A stretch of 60,835 bases of DNA, taken from contig NBAZ01000048.1 of the NCBI GenBank assembly GCA_002794735.1, positions 1 through 60,835 on the forward strand. Direction: 5' to 3'. This DNA comes from Pyrrhoderma lamaoense. Its lineage: Eukaryota > Basidiomycota > Agaricomycetes > Hymenochaetales > Hymenochaetaceae. Shown here piece by piece: positions 12,487-24,664 of the stretch. A program made the translations under genes and the position numbers. Below the pieces are notes generated by a model, which saw only the letters and a list, made by a program, of their open reading frames with translations, made no database searches and was not told where the DNA came from. Every line of letters starts with the position of its first letter. The stretch's first letter is position 1.

Positions 12487-15400
12487 GTTAGGCAGAAAAT
12501 TTGTATGGAGTTGTTACGGGCAAAGGAGGAGCGGAAACAATTAGATATCGTATTTTGTCGGGTACTTAAACGTTTCGTATCCGGGTGTGACTCCCTGACA
12601 CGGTTTTATAGTTTGGCGAGTGATCACGGAAATGTGTGATGAAAAATTCCCTTCTTTTGACAAGTTCTCCGTAGCTCCACAAAGTTAAAAAGGCGAGGCG
12701 ACAGGATTTCGATTATTCTAGCTTTTTTTTTACGCCTCTTAACGACAATCTCATAACATGTAGACAGCCTGCTACAAGCTACTGCATCATAGTTATCCCG
12801 ACTTGAAGCAGAAAAACTATCTGGTATGATGAGAAATATATCAATACAGTTAGTCACTGGGATTTGCATGGAAAATCTGGTCTATTGTAATGTATCCTGC
12901 GCTCACATGAGAACGAAACATAGTATTTAATATTTCGAGTTTGTGTGGCACATTGATAGAAGGAAAGAAGGATCTGATGTGCAGCTCTAACCGATATTAA
13001 CACACTCTAAACTGTATACAAAATGCGTCCCCCGCGGATAATATCTTATCGAATCACCGACTACCCGACTGAATAGAGATCCATCAAAACCTTCGATACT
13101 GAGCGATGTAAGGATGTTTCGATATGAGGAAATTTATATTTTCTGAATAAGCGATTACTATTAAGTTACTGGGGCAATTATATTATTCATTTTTCAAACG
13201 GTATGCTAGTATCGTGAATGTTCTTTGAGGGCCGGGTATGAAGCACAAAAGAAAATATTTTTTCTAAATGGCAATAGCCAAAAGGAGCGAAACCAGGGGA
13301 AGCCTAAGCCCAATCTTAAGAAGAAATAATCAAGCCGCGGGTAGGCCGCCGACGACTCGGAGGATTGCACCTGATGTCACAACATAGAAACAGTGAGAAG
13401 CACATTGGCACATCGTATCTGGAGAAGACTTGTTTATCAACGCAACAGTTGGTTATTGAAATAGAGTTTATAGTAATTAGCGACCCTTGTTGTAAGAAAA
13501 TTAGCTCGAAAAACCTTTAGAGTACACACAAACACAGAAATGGATTTTTGATTGGCTAAATCTAAATGGAAGCTCTGCTTGTAAATCTTAGCACCGATGT
13601 AATCGATCTACGCCTGCGTACGATGGGGGCCAGAACCCAAGGCATCCGGTTTTATGTTCTCCATGCACCATGAGTACCTGTAAATTTTTCAATTATGTGG
13701 ATGATTGATCTCGAAATTTTGTGAGTAACTTTTCCTTCATATATACCGATTGAGAAACTCCGGTACCGTGACTATGATGAATAAATAATAATAAAATCAG
13801 ACATCCCCGTAAAGGACCGAAGCAAAACACGTGCTTTCAATTGCAATAAGCTCCGAGTGTCCCTGAAACGATGACCATCTCTGTCGTCAGGGATAAGCTT
13901 CCATCCGGAGTTCCATGAGGAAGGCTAACTTACTACGGGATATGTCTAGAATATCTTACTCTACCAGGAAAAAAATCGCTTAGTGCATACATCTAGCCTT
14001 CTGATTTCCCCCAGGCACTGAGATTCGTCTAGAATAGCTTGCTCATGCCTAGGTTTACTTGCATAACTTACAGTTCGGAAAAAAAGTTTAAGGGAAGAGA
14101 TTTCAATCGAACACAAAACTATTTTATACAACCATTTGCTTCAAGTGTGCAAGAAGAACAACAAGTATCAGCTACATGCTAATACGAGTCTCATCCCGGA
14201 GTTGTTTTGTATGCGTAGTGATCTCTATTTTGAGAGCTTAGATGATTCGTGAGAATCAAAGCCTACTAGCTTTTACAAACTTGGCTGGCAACTCAGCCAT
14301 CTCATGCTCATCGGCGCCAGTACGTAATCTAGCATTAAAATTTTGGACTATTCACTGTCAAGACCCGAAGATGAGATTCATTGCATACAAAAAGAGCCGA
14401 ACAGTATATAGCATTCCCAACGATTCAGTGGTCTGGCAGTTTTGAAAAACAAATGGGACGTCTTCAATTTTTATTCAGTAATTTCGTCATTATCCAGTAT
14501 CCCGAGTGCAGTACGATACATGAAGGCATCCTGAGTTTTTCGGTTATTCTTGGCCCGCGTACACGGATACGGACTGGCCCGCCTTTTTCATATACACCTC
14601 ATGCTACATCCTCTGCTTCCTGGGTTTCATTTCAAATTTTTTGTAATTTATCAAAGCAGTCTAAGACTTGAATGATAAGAATGTGGAATGTCGGAGCACT
14701 CGTGACCAGGAAGAGTACCATTCGTTGCACAACGTAAGGGTCTGACGGATACTATGGATGTGGACGATTGAAAGCGGAACTCGACTACATGTTCGGAGGC
14801 AAGTATCTCTATCCTTCCAATTATGTTAGTTTCTCTTTATACTGATAAAGCATTATCTTCCATATCTACTATTGGGAATGCCATCTGCAAGACGACCCAT
14901 CTCCCCCAGGGATCAGCAATCCAACTTAGGGCACTCGCAAAGAGCGTATATTGCTCTAGTTGAAAGTGATAAGTCCTTATTTTGAAGTATCTTATCGGAT
15001 GCTTTGCAAAGCAAGAAGGTAGCGCGAGCACATTGCTTGCATTTGGATATAGGTTCTTCAGGAATTCCATTGAGAACTGTATGCTTGGTTCAATACGAGA
15101 ATTTTGATGGGGGTCCAGTATGTTGGAAGGTATCGGATAGACTGCTAGTATTGCGAAAAGAATGGATGTAAGGGACCGTATCCTAAAATTGGAAATACGG
15201 TACAATGAAGATACCGCCAGACCCTTAGATGTATATGAGCAATCCGAACACAAAGAAGCTGATCTAATATCTTGCCAACTCACCGATGCATATACTCAAA
15301 GGGCTTGAATGTCGATTAGGAACATAAGCACCATATACTAACAGCTGGAGAGTCAACTACTTACCCCTTTATGGGTCTATCTTCGGAGTCTTTGAGCTTC

Positions 15401-16472
15401 AAGCTTATTCTTACGTTCTAGGATCTGACCTATCTATCTGCCTGATTGCTCTGCATTTTTCTAGTCCCCCGAGTGTATATTAATAAAAGTCGATCTTGAT
15501 CTTAGTACTAAAACTCTATAATGAGACCACCGACTACAGAATTTGAACATCAATCAGACATCACACTTTGATATTAGAAACCTCTCAAATTCAACTCGCC
15601 ACAGCACGAATCTCTGAAACCTGTACATCCTTTCTTTGGATAATAATCCCTTTTCTCATGATTGCGGCCCCCTTCATCTAGCTCATATTTTCTCTCATCT
15701 TTGTGCATCTTTTGTTGGATGATTGATCAAAGTTAAATAATAGAGTTTCTATTGAGTATTGTATACAAGCAGCTACTATTTCACTCTTCTCTTATGATTC
15801 CTTCGTCATCCGCTCTCGAAGTCAAGCTTCAATAAACCTTGTGATAACTATGGATTGCACAGGTTCGAGATAGATCGGATAAACTGGTATCCACTGGTCA
15901 TTTGATATACTTTGAGCTTCGATCTAACACATTCAATATACATACAAACCGTAGTATCTGATATGATCAGATGCCGTTGTAATATCTTTTGGTATCGTAA
16001 AGCTTGGTGTGACAGTTTTGCTGCTCCTGAGCTCTTAATAGTCTTAGTGTTGTGTGAAAGGCAACCGGATCTGATTGGGCTGACGTATGCTAATGTGGAT
16101 TAGACGTTATCATCCCACCAGCAATTCCACTTATTTTGTAGTGACTTCTGACCTCGATATAGAGGCTTATCTCCCAGGCAATGATCATTGGAACGACAAA
16201 AGCTGAGTTAGTAGCGTATTATGTGTATGTTTTTAGAGTTTCAATATCTCAAGTAATAATGTCAGTGCCTGACTCGAGATGTGGTGGGTATTCAAAAAGG
16301 GGTCGCTTGATAGCTAAATGTACAAAGTGCTACGTAAGCGTATGTGGTAAATAAGAATGATCGGTGGGGTCACAACTAGCCGTTACATGATATTTAATCC
16401 AACCGTGAAGGTGCTTTCTCAAATAAATACTCTCGCAATAGCTGCAACCAACTTTCCTCATTCTCCCGAGAA
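12487..16472. other. Long AT-rich region without a recognisable gene
   Basis: About 4 kb. Short open frames are present, but none has recognisable motifs or a convincing exon chain. A 148-codon open frame lies on the minus strand at 14837-15283, with possible splice sites upstream; I do not recognise it and give it low weight. A block around 15390-15430 resembles one at 18665-18700 (both contain AAGCTTATTCTTA), which suggests that the upstream regions of DUF6533 copies A and B are duplicated along with the genes. Confidence 0.4.
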
Positions 16473-18123
16473 ATGGCCTTTGTTGACTACACTACCGAGC
16501 TGTCATACTTCTTGCAGGACGTATATATTGAGCAATGCATACAAGTGGCAGTCTGCACACTTCTCATGTATGACACATGTATGATTCTGCTCCAGTCCTC
16601 CTTCGAAGTTAACCTAATTGAAATTCAGTAATAACCATAGATAAAGAAGTGAGTTCTATTGGCTATAGGACGTGTAACAAGTCTAAACATAAGCTTGATA
16701 GATCAAGTACTTCTGGGTTAGTCCGCTCATTGGCAAGCCTTATCACAGGCTCAAAATAATATAGATAAGAAGATGGTATAACTTGGTACACATACTTTTC
16801 TTCATTGTTAGTACCAACTTTTTGCTAGCAATCCAAGTGGAGATATCTAATACTAGTTAATAGAATCGCTACGTCGGTATTTTTGGGGCCTTTTCATACC
16901 TACTATGTGAGTCTTGACGACAGATCAAATGATCGTATTCATATAACTCTCGCTAGTCTACTCTTTTAAAGCAACAAACAGTTTGTATGCATCTTTATCA
17001 CACACATGAAGTAGCTATTGATTCATTTTCTAGATGTGAGTACTGGCTATCCCCTCTTCTCTACAACGTGCTTATGTATTGATGTCTAAGGTGCATTCTC
17101 ATTCTGGGCAGAACTCATATCAGGTAGTATCGCCAGTTTCGCTTCTAAACCCTATATTTTAGCTAATGGCAAGAATAATTTCACAAAGATATTTGCGTTT
17201 GTATTATCATTGATTGTTCGAGTTTATCATGAATCAGTCCGAGTCTTATCTAATATTGAATGTAGATATCTTAACGCTCCGAGTGCTTGCCCTCTGGGAT
17301 AAAAGTGAGTAGATCAGACTCTGTTTGTAGCACCCTTTGACTCTAGTAGACAAAATATTATCGACGTTTCTCTTTTCGCTTATTTTCTGTGAAGTGGTTG
17401 CAGATTTTGCACTCGGCTTTATGTCTATCAAAGAAGAACAAGGTATATCTTATGCGCTGTTAGAGACGAAAAGACTGACATGAGAAAAAAGTCACAGCAG
17501 TTGATATCATGAATGGAATGGTAGTATGTGATACGAATTACGATCAGCTTGAGCGCGGAGTTTACTTTCAATTCATCGACTGGTTAGATTCTGCCACTAT
17601 CACACTAATTTATATATAACCTCATATAACAGGGCCCTAACAGCAGCTATTGGATTTATTCTTCTATCTATGGCTCTTTTCAAAGCGATAGATCATTGGA
17701 GACTATTGGGCCTGGAAAGATCTGGCCTTGTGTATATAATGATCAAAGACCAGTTTATCTACTATCTCGCGTAGGTTCCTTGATTTCTTCTACGACTGCG
17801 CGTCAAATCTGAACAATTCTTGACCAAGGCTTATATTCTGTTGCGCGATAAACATCACGGACTCTAAAATCAATTTTCTGGAATCATTCTCTATAGAGAA
17901 AAAGGCTATCCTTAGTCTTCTTGGGAACCCTGGTTTCTTATGCCTCCTTGGAAGTCGCATGTTTCTCAATCTGAAAGAGGCCGGAGATTTGGGCGTTACT
18001 GGAGGGATAGATACCCAGAGTAAACGAAGCCCAGCCGGTGATTTCAGAAACATCTATTTCACTGCTTCAGATATCTCCTCTTTAGGTATGCGAGCACACC
18101 ATTCCTTGAGTCAAAATCAGTAA
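16473..18123 (+). CDS. DUF6533-type seven-helix membrane protein, copy A
   Basis: Thirteen exons by direct reading: 16473-16578, 16629-16648, 16708-16716 (9 nt, Tyr-Phe-Trp), 16765-16806, 16864-16906, 16957-16984, 17034-17035 (2 nt), 17091-17123, 17266-17304, 17347-17442, 17492-17582, 17633-17770 and 17829-18123. The sum is 942 nt (313 aa) with no stop. Family landmarks are a start MAFVDYTTELSYFLQD, CIQVAVCTLLMYD, TIDKE-YFW, RRWYNLVHILFFI, NRYVGIFGAFSYLL, SFWAELIS, DILTLRVLALW, WALTAAIGFILLS and the last helix NPGFLCLLGSRMFLNLKEAGD. This is a membrane protein of unknown function, often called receptor-like. It stands in tandem with copy B. A model without the 2-nt exon loses frame. It is the most complete copy by my check. 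Confidence 0.75.
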
Positions 18124-19665
18124 ACTGACTTTATACTTATAGAATTTGAGGCTCGGAGGGATTGACAAGCTTACTGCTCTATCATAAGAGCTAAGCAGAT
18201 GGACATATCGCTGAGAACAATGATGGAACTCAGGTGTAGTACAACAATGTCTTGTCCAGTGATGAAGGTAGAAGGAAAGGGGAAGGAAAAAAAGGTTTTG
18301 TTCGTAGGATAAGAGACATAAGAGCGGGGTTGTGTCTCGAGAGTATCCAGCCGTTAAATTCTTCAAGTATACATAGAAACAGATACTCTGTTTGATTAAT
18401 TTTGTATATATATCAAGGTTAGATCGTGGCTGATACGAAAATGACTGTGAGAATAACTGATAACATAGGGGCGGAACTCGATCTTTCTCCTTCGCCCCAT
18501 TCTTCACCCAACACGTCTCCCAATTTCCTACTAACTAGTTCGCCCACTTAAAGATCGAAAATATCTATCATAATGAAAGAACCTGCATGCTGGAAGATAG
18601 AAACTTGAACATACTAAGACAAGACAAAATACAACAAGCCGCTTAAGCCGATTGTAGGCTTAGGAGTTTTGAACTTTAAGCTTATTCTTAAGTGCTAAAG
18701 CTTACTTCCCGGTTTGATTACTTGCTCCAGACCAATATAACTCCAATCTTTGTCTGGAACTTCGAGTTATATACCGAAGCACTGGCTATAGGGTTTTCGA
18801 CTTTAATGAGTTCCCACACAACTATATTGAGCCCTACGTCTCGCAGTTCTATACATGTCTACGTCACCTTAGCTTTCCGACCATCACTCTTTGTTTACTG
18901 ATTTAACTCATTACAGCTTGGCTCGCTGATTCTTCTGAGTCCCTTGTCCCTCCTCTTTTATACTTGCAATCTTCTTCACATGCGGTTTATATCTTATCTC
19001 ATCACTGTTTCATTAATGGGGTGCAGAACGGTAAATCCTCTTGAAATCACATCATCCATCTTACACTTCTTGTTTTATATACAACCCAAAAGATACCGTG
19101 CTTCCTTCTCGTCTGCTTAAAGCCTACTCTCTTCTCATTACAAAAATCTACCTTATTCCTCCCTCACGCCTCCCTCCGATACTAGCTTAGCGTCGCTTCT
19201 TACTTTTAATATACACAATATCTTAAAACAGTACAGTTCATATAAGTTCAAACACTGATTCACTATTCCCTGTTATCTGCACTAAACTACGCACACACCC
19301 AAGAAGACGTCCTTGAATAGATCAACTCTGAACTTGATACTGATCGGTGCAACGGGTTTCCATATCAAGACCAAAGGCTGCTGTAATACAAAATACCTAT
19401 CGGTAGGATGATAATGCATCATAAAACTGGGACTTGATTGACTTTATCTTGTATAGCCGCCTTCTCTACAGAGCAAGGCTTGATGGTACCTAGTAAAAGA
19501 GTGTGCTTTTATACAAATCCTTACTCTATCATGAGCTTGGCATTAACACCACAATCAGTGAGTATACCATATTTAAGCCAATGAGGAAGGGCCAATCGGC
19601 TTATCTTACTTGAGATCGCTTTAACCTACACCCTCCTCCCACATATCACATACCTCTCCTAAAGA
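18124..19665. other. Spacer between DUF6533 copies A and B
   Basis: No gene recognised. Copy A might instead use an intron starting near 18087 and end shortly downstream, because GTATGC and a later AG allow a short alternative tail. The block near 18665-18740 repeats sequence found upstream of copy A. The last ~400 nt presumably hold the copy B promoter. Confidence 0.4.
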
Positions 19666-21283
19666 ATGTCTTCATCTGAATATGTTTCCGAGGTATCAGA
19701 CCTCTTACAAGATAATTTTATTGGAAATTGCATACAAGTCGCCATTTGCTCACTTCTCGTTTATGACTCAAGTATATCTCTTCTTCGTCAACGTTGTTCA
19801 AGCTAATTCTTGTAAAAATCAGTGCTAACTATGGATAAAGAAGTGAGCCTGATCGGAGACTAACGCTATGTAGCAAATCTGACTATGATACTAATAGATA
19901 AAGTATTTCTGGGTTAGTTCTTACTCACATAAATCCTTTCTCGGGCTAATTAAAGAATAGACGAAAAGCTGGTTTAGACTGACACACATACTTTTTTTTG
20001 TTGTCAGTATCAGATCAGTTAATACAAGTACTAATGTCTGATCCTGATATTGGCTTGTAGAATCGTTACATCGGTATACTTGGAGCCATCTCATATTTAC
20101 TTCGTGAGTGCTGAAAAAAGTCAATATGGTACAATGATATAGTTTTCCTTCAGTCTATTCATCAGAAGCAACAAACAAATTGTACGCATACATATATTAC
20201 TCTATTTTGAGATCCTCACAAACTAGCTGTACAGATGTAAATGCTAGTATCTTCTTTGCACCTGGTGTATATACTTATAAATAAGGTTCCTCTTCATTCT
20301 GGGCCGAGTTTATATCAGGTACTCTCTCTACTATCCTATCTAAAGACGTATGACTGATGTTAAATAGATATCTTCGTTTGCACTATAATTGATTGTTCGT
20401 GCTTATCATGATTCAGCCTAGATCTTACTAAAGATAGATATAGATATTCTGACCCTTCGAGTACTTGCACTTTGGAGTAATAGTGAGTAGATCAAGCATA
20501 AACTGTATCACCCTCTAACGATGGCAGACAAATTGTTGTCGATTATTCTCTACTCAATTATTCTCTGCGAAGTGGCTGCGGATTTTACCCTTGGTGGCAT
20601 GGGGGTACAGCGGAACAAGGTATGTTCTTGAAAACTCTTTGCGACTGTTATGCTGATTATTTATAGTTCAAGCAGCTACTATCATCAGGGGAGTGGTAGT
20701 ATGCAGTGTAGAAGATAATCAGATCGGGAGAGCAGCTTACTTAGATTTTATTGATTGGTAAGATCCTGTCACTCGTCAAGTTTGCACATAGAATATGACC
20801 TTATATAACAGGGTCATAACAGCAGCCGTTGGATTGATTCTCTTGTCTCTAGCACTTTTTAAAGCAATTGGATATTGGAGATCATCGGGAATTAAAGGAT
20901 CCGGTCTTGTAAATATAATGATAAAAGATCAGATCATCTATTTCTTTGTGTATGTACTTTGAAACCCTCTGAGAGTGTACATTGAGGCTAAGCGAATATG
21001 ATGAAGACTTATATTCTGCAGCATAATTAACATCGTCAATGCAAAAATCAGCATTCTCGGATCGTTCTCTATAGAGAAGGAGGCTATCCTGAAAATTCTC
21101 GGGAGCCCTGGATTCTTATGTTTCGTTGGAAACCGCATGTTTTTAAACTTGAAAGAGGCCGGGGACGTAGAGGCTAATGGAAGAGAGAGTATCCAGAGTC
21201 TCAATATCCCGGATCATACTATCAGTAATCTTCAAGTTGCTGCACCAAGTAGCTCACTAAGTATAGAGCGAACAATTCCTTGA
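19666..21283 (+). CDS. DUF6533-type seven-helix membrane protein, copy B
   Basis: Same exon plan as copy A. It begins MSSSEYVSEVSDLLQDNFIG and has the second exon MLTMDKE, the 9-nt exon TATTTCTGG at about 19908, then TKSWFRLTHILFFV, NRYIGILGAISYLL, LYSSEATNKL, the 2-nt AT exon, SFWAEFIS, DILTLRVLALWSN, KLLSIILYSIILCEVAADF, VITAAVGLILLSLALFKAI and GSPGFLCFVGNRMFLNLKEAGD. It ends in TGA at 21281. All exons I read are open. The divergence from A is large enough to be real protein divergence, not a recent copy. Function unknown. Confidence 0.7.
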
Positions 21284-21589
21284 GTTTCAAACGATAAGCT
21301 AACTTTACTCTTATTTACTCAGAGATGGGTACCCGGGTACACTGCTCTACTGCTGATACTGCAGTGTATGAGTCTTGTTGATGACGGAGCACAGTTGGCA
21401 CAAATGGGTTTGGACAATAGTGTTGCGACTAGTGATAGAGGTTGGAGAAAATGAAGAAGGGATGAAAACTCATGGGCATGATAGTAGAAGAGATAAGTAT
21501 CAGAAGATGTGAGCGTGGAGCAATACCAGTTCTTTGTGCTCTTCCAAGGCCATGGTTTATCTAAATAAATGCCATTACAAGATCACGGG

Positions 21590-21900
21590 CGACGCAAATA
21601 ATGATTTCCGTGAGAATATCAATATGAATGGTAACGTATGGTGAAATGTTGAATTCTAAAGTATAATAAATATTACTGCATCTATGATTAACTCCATTGA
21701 ATCTTTTCTTCAGCGGGACATCTATCTTTGGTCTTCTCTGAAATATTCTTATGTATCCTCGAAAGTTGCATTTTCTAGATATGAAAGATACCAAAATTAA
21801 GTTCAATGGAGGTGCAGATATGCCGAGTGGCAATATAATAACCTGTACCATCAGTAATCGATACTTACTGCTCCATCTATCTCTTCAGCAGGTATGAGAC
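21590..21900 (+). pseudogene. Relic of a DUF6533 last exon
   Basis: Shortly after copy B lies a decayed duplicate of the final exon. The segment LHFLDMKDTKIKFNGGADM followed by TISNRYLLLHL lines up with FLNLKEAGD...TISNLQVAAPSS of copy B, with stops and frame changes between. No other exons of this copy are seen. It marks past duplication in the tandem array. Confidence 0.5.
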
Positions 21901-24664
21901 CACACAAGCACACAGAAGCGCACAGAAGTAGAGTTGAATATAATCTCAGGACTTCGATATCGTCATTGTTGATTATGGGGGAAGCTCCTCAAATAAATAT
22001 TGCCATTAAGGAGTAAGGGCAGCAGTGCGTTTAATACAAGATTATGGTTTTATATCAGTTTTTTACTGGTTCTGTTGCAATCATATTAAAGTTATTTGGT
22101 GTGTTCTCTACTTGGTTGGCCTGACCATGTGGTAATTAGAATAATCATATTAGTTGTCTTTCAAACTGCAAGTATGTGCAGCTCATTTCATCACCCTTCT
22201 GTATGATCTGATTCGGTATAGAGCACATTACTGATTTTGTGGGTCTGTAATATGGCTAGAGAAGTGCTTTGATCAGAGATGGGCGTATTGTAAGAGCATG
22301 ACTCTTTCTGGAATCTTCAACTCTCGGAGAGTGCATTCACGAAGAAACTCAAGGTTAGGGTAGCAGTAAGGACGTAACCAGGGGAAACAAACCTTAGGGT
22401 AGACAGATTCATTCAATAGTTTCATTTATTGTGCTGTGTATTTCCCTTGTCTTGTATCCACTGTTTTCGTATACAATGCAAAAGCACTCGAAACACATAT
22501 CACAGTCAGGAGAAATTGACTTGTGTGCTGAATAATTATGTAGAGCTAGATACCATATGAAAGTCGTATCTTGAGTAAGTATTTATCACCGTAGACTTTT
22601 GGTTCTCTATGTTAGCTATATGAGAGACAGGAGACCACGATCAGATTAAGCAGACATGGCATTTAAACTTTGCAAGGCACTCCAAATCAGTTCTGCCAGT
22701 ATTGTCTGTTGTCTTACTATGTATGCCCAAGACAGATCCCAGTTCTTAAGACCATACACATCTCTGGCACCCAAAATCATGAAAGGAAGTTTTTATGGCG
22801 AGTAAGAGTGTTAATGCTGTACGTGAGTGCTTACACAGAACTCTCTCAGAAGCAAAAATCACAACATCCTCTAGTACACAATAAGGCATATTACCGATGG
22901 CATTTCTCCTGAGAATATCTAACTGTCTTCCCCAGATATTGCCCTTCAATATAGAACCATTCAATGCAGTACTAATATGTGTAATTACTCCATAATACTC
23001 TCCCTAGTCTAACACTATGTACCGCCAGCTTAGTGGCGGCCATTATCGGTATGGATATCAAAAACCGTACAAATCAGGATTGTCTCTTCACAGATAGGTA
23101 TGGTTTTATTTATGATAAGGGAAGTAAGTACTGGCTTCGCTCTTGATATAAGATGATATAACTACTTTGATACTTAGGTACTGAAGTATCACATGGAAAA
23201 ACGAAAAGAAGTGTATATAAGCGAGTCGGGCGACAGAGACAATACTTTCATAATAACGATCCGAATGAACTATTTCTACTTGGATAGACTAGTACCGGCA
23301 GTTGATGATATCAGTAGGCTACGTAGAATACTAGGGAAAGATGAGAATGAGAAACCCCTGTGGTATATGTCAGAGCTACTTCAGGAATGGCAATGGAGTT
23401 TTACTACAGAACGAGGCTCCATTTATCCGAAGGTGCCTATTTATTTTCGATAATTTACTTTTTCTAGTAGCTAGTAACAGTGATCAGCTACATTGTTGAG
23501 GAACAGTACAATATCACTCTTCTTATTTATATGTGTGCTGTAGCGAAGATGTATCGATGCTTTCTATACATATAACTGTATTTTTTCTCGCAGTAGATGA
23601 CTGTGAAGAATCTGAATGTCCCGAGAGTACGTACTACTAGGCTAGCGAGAAAACAAATCAAAAAGGGGGTACTTATAGCAGCCATTAGATTGCATGTACT
23701 ACGTAAAGAGTTCTTCCATCGGCCTTAGAAGAATCTATATACTGAGATTTCCCTAGACACTTTGCTAAGAAATAGTAATAAGATAGGGTTGATTTCCTTG
23801 TGTTTTGTAAAGGAGTATTCACTATTTTACAATTTTCATCGTTGCCAAACAGCTTACTCTGAGCTCCAATCCAGAATGAGGAGCTTTCGTATCCCCTCGC
23901 ATTTGTAACATGGACATGTAGGTCAGGAATAGAGACTACGATCAACACTTCCGATCCAGGAAGTCCTGCTCGAGATGCATTTCCAATTTGACTCCGTCAA
24001 TCTTGTATCTTGTATTAATATTCTATACTATATCCGGCTGTAGTATGTCGGTGCTCATACTGACCATCGATGTTTATTTGTACTATACGGGTGTACATCC
24101 ACATCCAAGTCTTGCAGCCTTGTAAGAGAAATAAAGCAGCTTCACTCTTCCCCCGAGGCGTGAGAAATGCTGTAAGGAATGTCAAACCGTTCTTGTATCA
24201 AGGAACTGGAATTTTCTGTATGAGTGCACATATACATTCTTTGGCATGCTGAGGGCTTTATACTATTTTTGAGAAGCCACGAAAGTTGCCGTTTAGGGGT
24301 CAAAAGGTGATAGATAACCTGATATGTAGATGTATGCTATGCTGCTTAAGTGAAAAAAAATGTATTACATAACATTTGTTGATCTCCCCGCCTTAGATCT
24401 TCTCCGTTTTCAACCATTGTCAGAGGCTAAACACAAATTGTTCAAGATGAGCTGGGTCTATATTACAACCAACCACCTTACATCACTTAGCGGCTCCGTG
24501 AAAATAACTGCCAATAAAACAATATCGATGCTCGATTATCACCAAAAGTTCTGCTTATCAGAATTGTCAACATATATCTAATCAAGATGCAGCGCTTATA
24601 ATAATGTACATATTTATCTAACACATCTACTCATACAACTCAACTATATCATCTTTCTCTTATT
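21901..24664. other. AT-rich region without a recognisable gene
   Basis: No convincing gene. An 86-codon ATG-initiated frame at 23193-23453 (+), with a protein-like stretch (LRRILGKDENEKPLWYMSEL), could be an orphan exon, but I do not recognise it. Other open frames are short and low in coding character. The right end includes the 3' UTR of the Argonaute gene. Confidence 0.35.

Noticed and set aside
17034..17090. Reading the sequence after AT as exon (Cys-Glu-Tyr-Trp in copy A), with a nonsense codon in copies B-E
   Set aside because: It fits a family-like Cys-x-x-Trp, but the stretch varies in length (49-75 nt), starts with a good donor and ends with AG in every copy, and its use breaks frame in A and B. 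The two-intron reading keeps all four copies open.
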